From Lucifuga dentata (lineage: Eukaryota; Chordata; Actinopteri; Ophidiiformes; Bythitidae): a stretch of 64,000 nt of DNA. The stretch's first letter is position 1; each line of letters starts with the position of its first letter. The translations under genes were made by a program, and so were the position numbers. This document shows, in pieces, positions 1-12,505 of the stretch. The stretch covers positions 1 to 64,000 of the forward strand of contig VXCM01001313.1 of NCBI GenBank assembly GCA_014773175.1, written 5' to 3'. The notes under the pieces were generated by a model. The model was not told where the DNA came from and ran no database searches. It was given only the letters and a program-made list of their open reading frames with translations.

Positions 1-85
1 GGGAAATGATTGTCAGTAACCTTACGTGTATGAAAATTGAATATATTAGGCTCAAATATGCAAAATAGGTGGTGTGGTCCTTTAA
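1..85. mobile_element. Terminal repeat of a TTAA-ended inverted-repeat transposon, cut by the window edge
   Basis: Starts GGGAAATGATTGTCAGTAAC and ends GTGTGGTCCTTTAAG, matching the right ends at 2715-2797, 24657-24742 and 37655-37728. Confidence 0.75.
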
Positions 86-512
86 GCAACAAAGCTAGAA
101 CACTTCCAAGCGCTATTGTTTCCAAATCTTCACCCTGCGAATCTGAAACCACCGCACAGTTTGACTTGCAGATTTTAGACAGATCTCTCAATAGAGAACT
201 GGCATCTACAATCTGCCCTTTTTTTCTTTTTCTGAGAATTAGAGGGAGAGAAAATCTGAATTGTGTGGCATTACAATGAAGCATGTGTAATGAACATAAC
301 TAACATATCCAGTCGTATGAGATGAAGAATAAGGGAAAGACTATTTGAGAAAGAAAGAAAAAAATCAGATGGAGATGATTTATTGGATTTAAATATCGCA
401 GACAACTGAGACAGACTTTGTTACATGTGAATATTTAGGTTTGTGCAGTCATATACAATGACCTGCACTGATGCATGACTTTGTTCATGAATAATGAACC
501 AAAATGAAGCCA

Positions 513-533
513 TGTGTGTGTGTGTGAGAGGGG

Positions 534-588
<55 letters not shown>
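513..588. repeat. Compound (GT)n/(GA)n microsatellite
   Basis: Short GT run followed by about 25 GA units. Confidence 0.95.
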
Positions 589-590
<2 letters not shown>

Positions 591-1103
591 GGATGGGGTT
601 AATTGTTTGATGTTTCTGCTGTGGGAGAGGATACGGGTCCCAGAGCTACATCAGTGTGTATGTGAATTTGAGTGTTTCTGTGTGACATTTATGAATCTAT
701 TTATGAGTGAATGTGGATATGCATTTTTGGGTTTCTCTACACTCAAAAAAATAATTTTGTGCAACTTAATTTATAAGTTGAATAAATGCATAGCTAATAA
801 AACTAGAATAGAAATTCCAACTTAAGTTCAATTATATGTGTTGATAATAATAGAGGTAATCACTTCAACTCGTACTTATGACTAATTGAAACTTGAATTC
901 AAAATGGTTGAACGAATCAAATTTGGCCATCAGGTCTGCGGTTATCAAAACTGTTCATTTTTATGACGGTCCATATCTCAGCCACCTAGGAAGCTAAATT
1001 TCAGGTAAAACATTCTTGCAACCTGTAATTCACTACAGTGTCCACCTATTATAATTGTGGTAAGGACCCCACCCAGTGGAGGAAATGTTGATGTACACAA
1101 AAA

Positions 1104-1682
1104 TATTGTATGATAATGTATAGTATGAAAACTGAGTCAAGTCAACTGGATTAAAGTTTTTAATTCTGAAACGCTTCACTATCCAAATGGCTTCGTCAGT
1201 CAGAAATGAATGCACAGAAGGAGGTTAAACCTCCAGTAACTACAGTANATCCAAATGGCTTCGTCAGTCAGAAATGAATGCACAGAAGGAGGTTAAACCT
1301 CCAGTAACTACAGTAACTACGCTGTCAAATCACAACAAATCTTCAATTCAAACAGATATATTATTCTTTTTTTTTTTTTTTAACNTTCAAACAATGAATA
1401 AATTTCAAATAATAAATTTCAATTTCTAATTTTTAATGGTCCCCTGGTTGGTTGGAGGACTTGCCCCCAGATTTTTGTGTGTCCCCAAATGTTGTGATTT
1501 GACACCATAGTTATTGTAGTTACTGAGGTTTAACATCCTTCTGTGCATTCATTTCTGACTGACGAAGCCATTTGGATGGATGGTGAAATGTTTCAGAATT
1601 AAAAACTTGAATCCAGTCGACCTGACTCAGTTCTCATACAATATCTATCCACTGGATGACTGAGAATCTTCATCAAAATATT
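1104..1682. repeat. Palindromic repeat element with inverted arms of about 150 bp
   Basis: The left arm (about 1120-1336) and right arm (about 1496-1645) are near-perfect reverse complements, both containing the CTGACGAAGCCATTTGGAT motif. The right flank (CTGGATGACTGAGAATC) recurs inverted at 41905-41945. Part of the left arm is artificially doubled by the assembly join at 1248. Confidence 0.75.
1181..1315. other. Assembly join: 67 bp duplicated on both sides of n at 1248
   Basis: 1181-1247 and 1249-1315 are identical. Confidence 0.9.
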
Positions 1683-1902
1683 GTATGATAATAATTTTCA
1701 CAATCTTCCTATTCTGTCTGGGGGGAAATTCAAGAGTAATTCAACAGTACAGTTTCAGGGGTTCTCAGGATCTCTATGGGACTGAATTATTTATAATGTA
1801 ACAAATATTAAAGTTTGGAAAACTTTCCTGAATATAGTTGATATGCATGTTTGTACATTTTGCGTACTGCGCCCACTATATTTCAGATACTACTGCATAT
1901 GC

Positions 1903-1933
<31 letters not shown>

Positions 1934-2520
1934 AGCAGTGAGAAATGTGTTTACTGAGTCCAAGAAGTCTTCAATGAATTTGTTTACAGTCAGACTGTAA
2001 GTCCAGACAGGGTCAACTCTATGCTGAATCTCAGTGCCTTTTAGCCTTTTAGCCTCAGTGCCTTTTAGCCTTTTAGTTTTATCATTAACTACAATATATT
2101 GTACATATGTGCAGTCAAGCATGTCTACTTTTGCTTTGCAAGAAATCTGAAATTCTAATACAGTTCTATTGAGATGGTTTATGGACTGATTTTCTCTTCA
2201 TACCAATGTAAACAAAATTTTTAAAAAATAGATGCAATAAATGTCCTTAACAAAGGTAATAGCCTGCTGCTTTTCTGAAAGTATTCCACAAATAAATCCA
2301 CTTTATATCCCAATAGGTAGAACATATGAGATCAAATTAAATAGCATGTATTTCAGACCACTGATATTTGATAAAATAACCGGGAGGAGTTTTGGAGGGA
2401 AAATTTTGCATTCCTTTACTGACAATGAAGAGAGTAGGATTTGAAATGTTTGAGAGTTTGCTGCTAGGGAAAAAGGGAAAAATAATATCCTTGCTCAATA
2501 GATATTGCTGAATGGACAAA

Positions 2521-2797
2521 TTAGCGAATGTATGTCTCCACCGGGGAATATAGTCCCAAAAGAAGACCTTCTTTTTATCAAAAAAGTTAAATGGCATGAC
2601 TTCATAAGGCTGCATAACTATTAGCAAGTGAAACATTGATTTTTAACGTGGCTGTATTGCTTGATAATTTTGAAAGATTAAGAGATTTTGCAAAATATCA
2701 GGAAATCTGATTGGGAAACAGTTGTCAGTAACGTCACATGTATGATAATTGAATATGTTAGGCTTAAGCATGTATAATGCTCGGTATGGTCCTTTAA
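2521..2797. mobile_element. 5'-truncated copy of the TTAA-ended transposon family
   Basis: Shares the internal segment GAATGTATGTCTCCACCGGG with copies at 23545 and 37430, then the right terminal repeat ending GGTATGGTCCTTTAA. The left terminal repeat is missing. Confidence 0.75.
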
Positions 2798-4318
2798 ACT
2801 GGCAAGTTTTTGTCATTTCTGTGATGTACCACTGGGTGGTGCTGCCATCTTTGGATAGAGATTTCCTCTGTCCAACATTTCTGTGTTTAGTATTTACTTT
2901 TTCGGAAAAGACATTTATTCATTTCTCAGTTTTTCCTCAAGAACTTTGCACGTGATCTACAATAAACGTTTATTTCGTTGATCCTTCAGCCTCATTCTGA
3001 CCAAAACACACTGATCATGAAGTAGCAAAGCCGTTTCTCATTCCTTGAAACTCTGTTTCATTCAGCATCAGTGCCAATAATCAAATAAACACTTGACAAA
3101 TGCAATATGAATAATTGTTACTTTATCTGTGCTGATAGTCGAAATCTATTAGCATAACCTGGTTTGATAATCTGCATAATATATGACATCTATGTGACCA
3201 TTTAAATCTGTATTTTTAATTTGCATGGTATTGTGAATAACTTTTGTCATTGAATGAAGTGGGTAAAAAAACGAAGTAGGTATGTGCATGACATTAAGTA
3301 TGACAAATACAAGGACCATGTATTAAAAACAAGTTTATTATGATGAAGTACATCTAAACAGTGCAAACAGCTTTGAGAACCATGCAGTGCATATAGATTC
3401 TATGGCAAGAATTACCACAAATATTTAATAAATATTTTAATTTAAAGGTTACCTGCCTGCCAAGACATTTATTCAATAAACTTTTTATATTGCTTGGAAT
3501 GGTCCCTTTATCTGTTTGCAGTATCAAACACTATGGCAAGGAGACGATATTCAACAAGGAAAACAGTACAGCTGAAAAAAGCAAAGCAGAATAAAAAAAT
3601 AAAATAAAATATATATATACAATACAACCCTGAAAATAGTTTCCTGATTAACCAATCATTGACCTGAATGCTACCATCATTTCTCTAATTTATGTTAACT
3701 TAAAAGATTCAATGTAAAAGGCAGAGGAACCTTAAATCATCTCTGACTTCAAGAATTGTGACACTATTATAATTTAGGTATGTTACGAAGTGAACACAGT
3801 GCTAAAGGAATATTTCAGTACAAGAGAGAAAACATACACTTCTCACTATAACTTTATTATCTCCAGAAGAAATTTGTTTTGCAGCAAGATGAAAACTTAT
3901 ACATTTCACTCTTCAACCCTCATCCACAAAATGCTTAAAACTAAAGAAAAATAAATAAATAATAACACAACAAGAATGACAATGGTTAGTCACCTGCTAT
4001 ATAATATTCAACAGTCAGTCATGGAAAGTGTTGTGCAACTTGGCAATTTTATTTCACCTTGAATAAAGTTTGTGATTTTCCATTATTTTTCTAGTTACAT
4101 TTAGTTTCAGCATAAATAATGTGCCTTGGCTGTGTGCTGATTAACTGAAACTTAAGGACATACAAAGTTTTTTACACAATGGATCTGAAAAAGGAAAATA
4201 ATCAGCTACCTGTTAAACAATCAGCGTTTTCCTTTGATAAGTACCTGTAATGGCTTACTCATCCTCAGTGGTTACAAATTATCAATACTCTCATCTTGAA
4301 GATGAATCATCATTTGCC

Positions 4319-4371
4319 TGTGTACGGGATCTGATAATATGGCTAGTTGGAAGGTGGATCCTCACTTGCAG
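4319..4371. repeat. 53-bp inverted duplicate, copy 1 (chrnb3 C-terminal codons, stop and 3' UTR)
   Basis: Reverse-complement identity of 50/53 with 6367-6419. This copy contains the last nine chrnb3 codons plus the TAG stop and the first bases of the 3' UTR. Confidence 0.9.
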
Positions 4372-4991
4372 CTGGAGGAGGGACTTTAAAGAACATCTGC
4401 AGAGCCGGAGTGAAGATAAGGATAGTGCCCAGCACAGCGACGGTGAGGAAAGCCCACAGGAAGATCCTGTCTAATACCTGGGCCACAAACTTCCAGTCTT
4501 GCACCACCTGGGAAAAAGAGAAATAAGAAAAACAAGTCTTTGTACATAGTATAGCGATGACATAAATGTCAAGAACTATACTGATACTTATTTTTAAATC
4601 ATTAAACAGCATCACCCCATCTTACTTATCTGATATGTTACACAAATATGTGCCTCCTAGGTCCCTTAGATCCTCCAACTTAACCCTCTTAACTGTTCCT
4701 AAGGTTCAAACAAACAGGTTTGGAGGGGTGGCTTTTAGCCTTTATGATCCTAAACTATGGAATAATTTGCCAGAGGGTCTACGCATCTCAAAAACTGTGG
4801 ATATTTTTAAGAAGAACCTTAAAACATATCTTTTTAGAACTGCTTTTATGTCAAATGCTGACATTTAATGTTTTTATTGTTATTGTATTTTATCTTTTTT
4901 ATTTTAACTTTTTTATTTTCATATATCTCTTTTATTCTTATGTAAAGCACCTTGAGTTGCACACCATGTATGAAATGTGCTATACAAACAA

Positions 4992-5041
<50 letters not shown>

Positions 5042-8000
5042 TTCTTGATTAGATTCACTTGCAATCAACACACCTCTCGGATGAAGTGCTCCTTGCGGAT
5101 GTGCCTGCTGATATAGTGGACTGAATAGATAGCTTTCTCCAACATGGTTGCCCAAGCTTCTTCCTCTTTCCCCTCAGATGCTACCTGCCTGTGGGCTGAG
5201 CTGCTCGCCCGTTGGCCTCCTTTCCAACCTCCAGAGCCGGTCTTCAGCTCAGGGCTTTCAGGTGCCAGCTCTGGGTAGTGGTAGCGGTCGGTGTGGCCAC
5301 GCATGCAGAGTAACCTGGGTAGTTTCTGAAGGAAGAGGCTACGGACCCATGGCGACATGGGATGGTAGGTGGCTGAGGAGCGGTGGTGCACATTAATGAC
5401 AAAGACAGTGACGATGATGGAGAGTGTGACAAAGATCATGATGAAAAGCAGGTACTCTCCGATAAGTGGGATCACCTTGGAGGAAGATGGGATGATCTCT
5501 TCTATGACCAGGAGGAACACAGTAAGTGACACCAGGACAGAGGTAGAGAGGGACAACTTCTCTCCTTCATCTGAAGGAAGGTAAAACACTAGGACAGTCA
5601 AAAAGGACAAACCCAAACAAGGAATGATGAGGAAGAGTGTGTAAAAAAGTGGCAACCTCTTTAAAATAAAAGAATATGTTATGAAGGGGTATGAATATAA
5701 GCCATCCTTCCGGTTTCCTCTGGCACCAGTTGCACTGAGGATCTCCCATTCCCCATTATCGAAGAAATCCTTCCGATCTACCTGGTTGTCCATCAGAACC
5801 AAGTCCACCATGTTGCCGTCGTAGGTCCAAGAGCCAAATTTCATGGTGCAGTTCTGACGGTCAAAAGGAAAGAAGGTGACGTCCATGGTACAGGCAGACT
5901 TGTAACTGGCAGGCGGCGTCCAGGTGATGGCCCCGTTGAACTTCACAATGGCTTTGGTCATAAGGGAGCCCTCAAATCGTCCATCAGCACTGCAGAAAGA
6001 AGGAGCAAGAGCCAGGAAGAAATATGAATATATTAATCTTTTTTTGTCTTTATTTGTTTTATATGTAACATCAATCTGGTTGTTCATGTTAAATTGAAGC
6101 TGTCTTACTTTTCATAGAGGACAATATCTGGAAGCCAGATATTCTCAGAGGGGACTCTGATAGAGGTGATCCCTCCATACTGATCTGGATTCCACCGCAG
6201 CTTGTAATCGATCCACTCCTGCTCAACACAAACCAAATCATTAGGGTTGCACCATAATTAGTTCCAATGCAGAACTTAAGGCATTGTAAAAATCAATTGA
6301 TTTTGGTCAGATTAAGCTTTGGAAAGCATATGTCATTTTTAAATGCGATACAACAATTTACTCCTACTGCAAGTGAGGATCCACCTTCCAACTAGCCGTA
6401 TTATCAGATTCCTTACACATTTTATAAAAACTAGTTTAAATTACCTGACACAGCCAAACATTAGTTGTCATTAGCTGGTTCTTCTCATCCTAAAAATGAA
6501 AACAAAATATAATTGTAAGAAAGAGGGAAGAACCAAAAAGCAAGATAAGGGCAAACAAGTTAAAGGCACAATTTGTCATCCAGGCAAAACGGTTTCCACA
6601 CCACCAAAATTCAAAGGAAAGGATAAGGACAGGTACTTAAAAACATGGCTCAACACTAGAAATAAATTAAATCTATTTCTTGATGCCACCAAAGATATGT
6701 TTACATCAATGAAGTTTGTATACATGAGTAAAGTGCGCGTGCGACTGTAACTATTTAAATGGTTGAACAATTTTGGATTGGGCATTGAATGCAGCATTTA
6801 TGACATGTCCAAGTTCCATAAATACAGGCTTTTAGCTCGGAAAGATGGCTAATGTCAGATTGCAATCAGGTACGACTTCGAGGATTTTTTTAACCACAGC
6901 TGGCCTAAGGATTTGTAGATGTCAAACATGTCAGTAGGTTAACAAATGTTACTTTTCCAATGATAAATTATCATTATACACTTTAGTATGTATGTTCACA
7001 TTCATACAATCACCTGTACTTACAAAAAGTAAGGCCAATGCACAATTTTTAAGTTATAATTCATGTAACCTATAAACACCACAAACCATTCTTGAGTGTG
7101 AGCTGTTTCAACAAGCTGAGCACGAGTGCCTTACATTTGATAAGTAGACTAAGTGAGAAAGCCAAATAGAGAAGGAAAAAAAAACTAAATTTGATTAAGT
7201 TCTTCTCTTCCTTCTAAATGAAAACAGACTCTCGTTTGCCTGTCTACACCACTTCCTTAGCAAACAAGCTACAGAAACATGACACCACAGGTCAGTGCAG
7301 TGGACCAAGCTGTATAAAGAGAGAGAGAGAGAGAGAAATGAAGGATGACAGGAATAAAGGGGAGGAAAGCAGCAAACTTAGGGTTATTTCCACATCACCA
7401 GAAGCAATTTTGAGATGTACAGGACAGACAAGCTTGCAAAAACTAATACAAAAGACATACATCAAGATCTAGGTGAACAGAGAGGGAGTGGGTGATTGTT
7501 TCAGACCGGGAGCTGTCAGACTGAGTTGGATGTCCTGGTGATCACATCAAGCAGAGATGAACCATAATCTAATACAGAGCCATGCAGCAGCATAGGGAGA
7601 CTCAGAGGGAGAAGTCTATCTGTTCTCTCCTTATGTTTTAAACACACAGTCTCTCTTTTTTTTAAAAATCTGTTTTACTAATGGCAGCCATTTCTCTAGT
7701 TTACCAAACATCGAATACATTGTCCACCAAAGACCTTACTTCTCTACAGTCATGAGGGAGCTCTGATGTATTCATCCCTGACCATCTTTGCCCTGCACAT
7801 CTTATGCTGGAGGAAAAAGGGTTAAATCTAGAATGTGATTAATATTTCAAGAAAAAAGAGCAGGCCTTCCATTACCATTCTCTCTCTTGAATGCTTAAAC
7901 CATCTCAGCCAATCAGAGTCAGCCTTTGAAATATTAAATAAACAGAGGAAAGAGGCTGGTGAGTTGTAGATATGAGAAGATCTATTTCAGGACCACGGAA

Positions 8001-8701
8001 AGCTCTATATTGAGACGCTGCAAATGGCTGGTTGGTTTCAGCACCTTGGACAGTGGCATTGGCTAAAAAGCAATCGTGTGTGTGCATGTGCATGAGTGCA
8101 TGTGTGTTTATCCTTACCACATCAACCAGCTGTGATATCTTGAGTCCAAAGTGGACTTTAACAGTGTCATTGGCATGTTGGATGGGCCTGACCCAGCGCT
8201 GGTAGCCCTGGAAAAGGTTTTTCAGAAGGGCATCCTCCATCTCTGCCAGGGACACAAACTCCCCTGGAGCTGGAGGAGGAGGGAATACGAATTGAAATAA
8301 ACTTCTTACCACTACAGAGAAAGTCTCCAACTAGTCAATATTCCATATTGTACATGCTGAGGATTATAGCTAACACAAAGAGAAAAACAGTAAAAATAAA
8401 GAAGTGCAATTGAGGATGCTGATGTTTATTCATAAGAAGACACCATTAAAAAAATTTCCTGGGATATCACAGCAAGTTTAACTTCAATGCACCAGCTTTG
8501 TTGAGAATCAGATTATACATCACACTATCAGAAATGATGAGTGAGGTAGAAATCTGCAGGAATGATGTGTGTAGTAGAAATCTGCAAATGGGAACTTCTT
8601 TCAGTAAGGGGTAATATTTTTTATTTCCATTTCTAATCCAGCAAAACCTCTACTTTGTTGCTGTTGTAGCTGTAGGACTGAAGTTTATTTTACAGCCTAT
8701 T

Positions 8702-8767
<66 letters not shown>

Positions 8768-9260
8768 GCAATCAACAACTCATTTTCCTTGGTTGAAGTT
8801 ATACTTTCTCTGACTGTAAGTAGCCTTGATTACACCTTTATTTTTATGCAAAGAATTAGAAATAAGCAGTGGGGAATGTATTTGCACTACTGAGCCTGAG
8901 AGATGTTATATCAAGAAGATAAACTGCCAGTTCAGGGAGTGTGTAAGAACTATGTAAGAAACTGCTGCAAATGAAAAAGATAAGCGATGAATTAGTACAA
9001 TTTGGTTACCTTTGTGCAACAAGATCGTCGGAGTGTAGAGATGATTAAACTTAGAGGTGATTAAAGTTAGAGGTGACTAAACTCTTTCAGTAGATTTTGT
9101 TCTTCGAACGTGTTTGTTTCGTCGTGTTGTTTCAAAACGAAAGAGCTGTATCAGAAAAAAAACACAGGAAAAAGTATGTCAGAGTTTTCTTACCGGCGAT
9201 GGTGTCGATCGACCCCGGACGCAGCACCGACAGGAGAAGGAGGGCGGCCGCCAACTTCAT
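4343..9260 (-). CDS. chrnb3: Neuronal nicotinic acetylcholine receptor subunit beta-3 (six exons)
   Basis: Accessory subunit of pentameric ligand-gated cation channels in neuronal plasma membranes. Exons in transcript order: 9194-9260, 8118-8269, 6445-6489, 6109-6218, 5074-5989 and 4343-4507, giving 484 residues. Residues 1-22 are a hydrophobic signal peptide. The Cys-loop is C158-C172. M1 is about 239-262, M2 270-290, M3 301-323 and M4 444-466. Where alpha subunits carry vicinal cysteines in loop C this protein reads [11 protein letters not shown], which is the beta-3 signature and excludes alpha-5, its closest paralogue. M2 ([17 protein letters not shown]) and the M4 flank ([18 protein letters not shown]) also match beta-3. 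The start is the only ATG giving a signal peptide that splices in frame. The exon 5 donor is GTGTGT; the exon 2 acceptor could also be six bases downstream. The C-terminus is longer than in mammals and ends ASEDPPSN. The neighbour is chrna6, its usual partner. Confidence 0.93.
4587..5041 (+). mobile_element. 3' end of an L2-like non-LTR retrotransposon (LINE)
   Basis: A plus-strand frame ending at 4868 encodes the conserved C-terminal tail of L2/CR1-type reverse transcriptase ORFs: [20 protein letters not shown], then [18 protein letters not shown], then a Phe/Leu-rich [14 protein letters not shown]. It is followed by the usual short 3' UTR (AAGCACCTTGAGTTGCA) and a TTA-triplet tail at about 4998-5041. 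It lies antisense in the last intron of chrnb3 and is 5'-truncated. Confidence 0.85.
6367..6419. repeat. 53-bp inverted duplicate, copy 2 (chrnb3 intron 3)
   Basis: Inverted copy of 4319-4371 with three mismatches (6398, 6410, 6413). It starts 26 bases downstream of the exon 3 donor in transcript direction. Confidence 0.9.
6490..9193. other. chrnb3 introns 1 and 2
   Basis: Introns 8270-9193 and 6490-8117 around exon 2. They hold the TATC microsatellite, a short GA run at 7320-7337 and otherwise AT-rich sequence without recognised features. Confidence 0.7.
8703..8767. repeat. (TATC)n microsatellite in chrnb3 intron 1
   Basis: About 16 uninterrupted tetranucleotide units. Confidence 0.97.
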
Positions 9261-10313
9261 GTTTTCACGGTGCGAGCGCTCCTACTGCCTACAGAAGTAA
9301 CGGAGCTGGAGAGATCTCTCGAAGAGACCGAGCTTACTGTTAACACGTTTCCGTTAGTATCAAACCCTCTGCCGCCGTTTTACCAAGGGTAATGTGCGGG
9401 CACATGGCCTTAAGGACTGTGTCGAAGCATCAAGGTTAAAGACAGTTAGCGAGGTGCTTCTCCGGTGGCGGAGAGCGGCAGTCAGTGAGGAGGTGGGTGT
9501 TGTGCCCGGGTGGGGCTGAGGCATGAAATTTAGTTTCCGTTTTAACCAAAAGTGCTGCACTGACCGAACACACGAGGACAAGTGTTATTACAGCGAGAAC
9601 GTCCATGTGGTGTGGACACATGACTACTTATATCACTCCCGTCTAATTCGGTGTAACGAACGTGTAGCGTGGTTTGTCGTTTAGAAGCTTGATGGATGCA
9701 GTGACAGGGTCCGTCCACTGGAGGGCGCTAAAAATCAAAGCTTCACCCCGTCATCGAGTTAACTGCAGATAAGGCACTTTAGGAAATGGCATTTTCTATT
9801 AAACAAAAATCAGTAGCCAAAAGCTGCCGCAAATCTACCGTTATCTTTGGCCAAATAAAGGAAACTGGAAAAATATCAGCATCTGCCTCTGTACAAAATT
9901 ATCAGTGTCAGTATCAACCAATTAAACCTTAATACTGAATTTGTTTCAGTAAGTTTACATATACTGTAGCTGAGTCACTGTAGTCAGCATTCATCTTGCA
10001 CATACCCGTATGAGGAGGAAACACTCACGCGAGCACATACACACACACTATCTGATTAAGGGCTGTGTAGGTGTTTCCATGTTCGTTTTAGTGCAGCCTG
10101 TCATCTCCTATCAGTGAATCAGGCACTAAAGAGAGACTGTTTCTTAGTCTGCTGTCTCAGAGAGCACACACTCTGTCACGTGTCAGAGTGTGATGACACA
10201 CACACACATACACAAACACACGCGCGCACGCACTCACACTAATTACAAATTATACCATGTGAGTGTGAAAAAAATCTGATTATGTTGCTTTGGTTAATGC
10301 TCTGTCATAAAGC

Positions 10314-10363
<50 letters not shown>

Positions 10364-10367
10364 TTGT

Positions 10368-10405
<38 letters not shown>
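10314..10405. repeat. (TATC)n followed by (GA)n microsatellites
   Basis: About 12 TATC units, a short spacer, then about 17 GA units. Confidence 0.96.
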
Positions 10406-10408
<3 letters not shown>

Positions 10409-10584
10409 GTTTCCATTAACCAGTCAGTCAGGCTGTGTGTTGACATGTTGCATAAAGTGACACAACAAAAATGAAAAACTAAACAGTAAATTTGCACAGC
10501 TTCATGGGAATTTGTTAATAGTGGTGCATGTACAGTATTATTGTTTAAAACTTAGTGTGTTACTATTGTCAGTGCAAGAGTCAA

Positions 10585-10586
<2 letters not shown>

Positions 10587-10653
<67 letters not shown>

Positions 10654-10780
10654 AATGACTGAATCTGTTCAGTTATTTCATATTTTAATCATGTAATGGC
10701 AAAGACAACTGGGAAGTTTATCAGAACTCAAGGAAAGGAAAGGAAAGGAAAGGAAAGGAAAGGAAAGGAAAGGAAAGGAA
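10587..10780. repeat. (AAAG)n and (GGAAA)n purine arrays
   Basis: AAAG units at 10587-10655 and ten GGAAA-type units at 10731-10780, separated by unique DNA. Confidence 0.96.
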
Positions 10781-12505
10781 CAAACAAATTACACTCTTGC
10801 AGAGAAAAACAAACTCTTCAATATCCCCCGCACAAAAACAAATGTGTGTATCTGTGCTGCACTGCTAATCTAGTCGTCAAGAAAAAAAAAAATACATTTG
10901 TACACTGTTATTTTTGTGCTTGGATATTGTGGAAAAGCAGTAGATTGAGGATGTGGAAAGTACCCCACAAGGAAGTTTAACTTAAGGGCAGGAAACAAGC
11001 TGTTGATAGCAGTAAATGGGTTTTTGGTTGTAGTAATTAAAGCCTCCAACTTGGCTGCTACCTGGATTTAACAGACCAGATAACCAACCAAACCCTCATT
11101 TAGAGATATAATAGGACCAAACATGAGGAACAAATTCCCTACAACAAACAAAACAAAAAACAAAAATCTTCCAAGGAGAAACTATTTTGCTATAGTCCTC
11201 ATTCTGAAATTATTTCAGGGTTGCAGTCATTAGGTTTTGGTTTGTGTAAGAGGTGAGAACAGTCATGCACTGGCGACTCATCAGTGAGGTGCTGCAGCAG
11301 CCTCAACGCATGGCTGTGCTGCAAAAAATAAGCTGATGTTTAAAAATACAAATATTTAAATCAAATTATGAAGACAGTCATTGACTGAAACAAGTCACTG
11401 TGCTCTGTAGGTCAATTTTTTTTGTTTTTTAATCTAACAAAGTTTAGAAATATATGATGAGATGCTAGAGAATGAATGTAGTCAAGTAGGTCCTCACAAG
11501 TAAGGTAAAATCAACATCCACACAAGATAGTGACACAGACTCCAGCAGACACACACACATGCAACTTCTGCTGCAGCTAACCAGGCATGAAGTGCACATT
11601 TTCGCTTTTGTGTTTTTATTCCTATTTCTCACCCCTCTGTCTCTCGTTCTTTCACCACATGCACAAATTCTCTCTCTCTCTCTCTAATGGGAGGCTGATT
11701 ATCACAATGAAATTATTCTGATTTTCTGCTCCACTTGGAGCTGCAGGGCAGGCAGCTGCTGCCTCAGAGATCGTCCTGTCTGCCTTCACTCTAATCACTT
11801 ACAAACATGAATTCTTGCAGGCTGGAAACCTGCCGGTTCCTTCCTAGCCGACTGTGGGCAGCTGTATTGTGTGTGTGTTTGTGTATTTATTTGTGCATTT
11901 GTTTGTGTTTGTTGATTTATTGTGTATGTATATGCATATGTAAGACATAAACAGAGGGAGGACAGAGGGCTTGTGTGTATGTCTGGTAGAAAGAATGGAT
12001 TACTTGCCAAATACTGGCCCTTGTTTGTGTAGATGAATGTGTACTGTTGTGTGTGTTCTCCTGCCTGTATGATCATATTTTGTGTTGCTGTAAATTTTGT
12101 TTTTATTACTGCAGTTGTTTAGCTTGTATTTAAAATCCTTGATAATTTTGTTTGATGCAAAAGTAAACACTAAATTGAGGAAAAACAGCCAGCAATTTGA
12201 TTTAATCTTAATTTGTTTGTTTTTAAGGATTCAGCAAAGAAAGTCAAATCTCTCACAAGCTTCAAATGAAAACTGGAAGTCAGTCTCAAACACACTGCTA
12301 ATACATCAGCACTTTGATAACTTGTGTCATATCATTAAAATGTTTTATTGGTTGATCTTTTAAGTGATCTAAAATAAAAATTAAAACTTATCTATAATGA
12401 AAAAGTTCTGCTATTTGATATTTTAATCATCTAAAGTATCAATGAATTACAGAGTGAACTGGATTAAAAAGACTCTAAAGAGTAATTACAATCTAAAAGT
12501 AACAA

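Larger units (their letters stand above)
1..4342. other. Non-coding DNA downstream of chrnb3
   Basis: Holds two TTAA-transposon pieces, the palindromic repeat at 1104-1682, a GA microsatellite, a short 25-bp tandem duplication at 2031-2078 (CTCAGTGCCTTTTAGCC units) and a T run at 1902-1926. On the chrnb3 strand AATAAA-type signals (plus-strand TTTATT) occur near 4048 and 3850, the most likely 3' ends of chrnb3. Nothing else recognised. Confidence 0.6.

Noticed and set aside
1181..1315. Biological tandem duplication
   Set aside because: An exact copy abutting an n, repeated at six other sites with the same length range, indicates an assembly join.
4566..4868. Plus-strand protein-like frame as a host gene
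   Set aside because: Matches the C-terminal tail of LINE reverse transcriptase ORFs and is 5'-truncated.
4846..5064. Poly-Asn frame
   Set aside because: Translation of the TTA tail of the LINE fragment.
4343..9260. First gene as alpha-5 (CHRNA5), with the cluster read as alpha-5/alpha-3/beta-4
   Set aside because: Loop C lacks the vicinal cysteines (GLYSYP instead of the Cys-Cys motif), and M2 and M4 match beta-3; the middle gene's exon 2 and Cys-loop match alpha-6.
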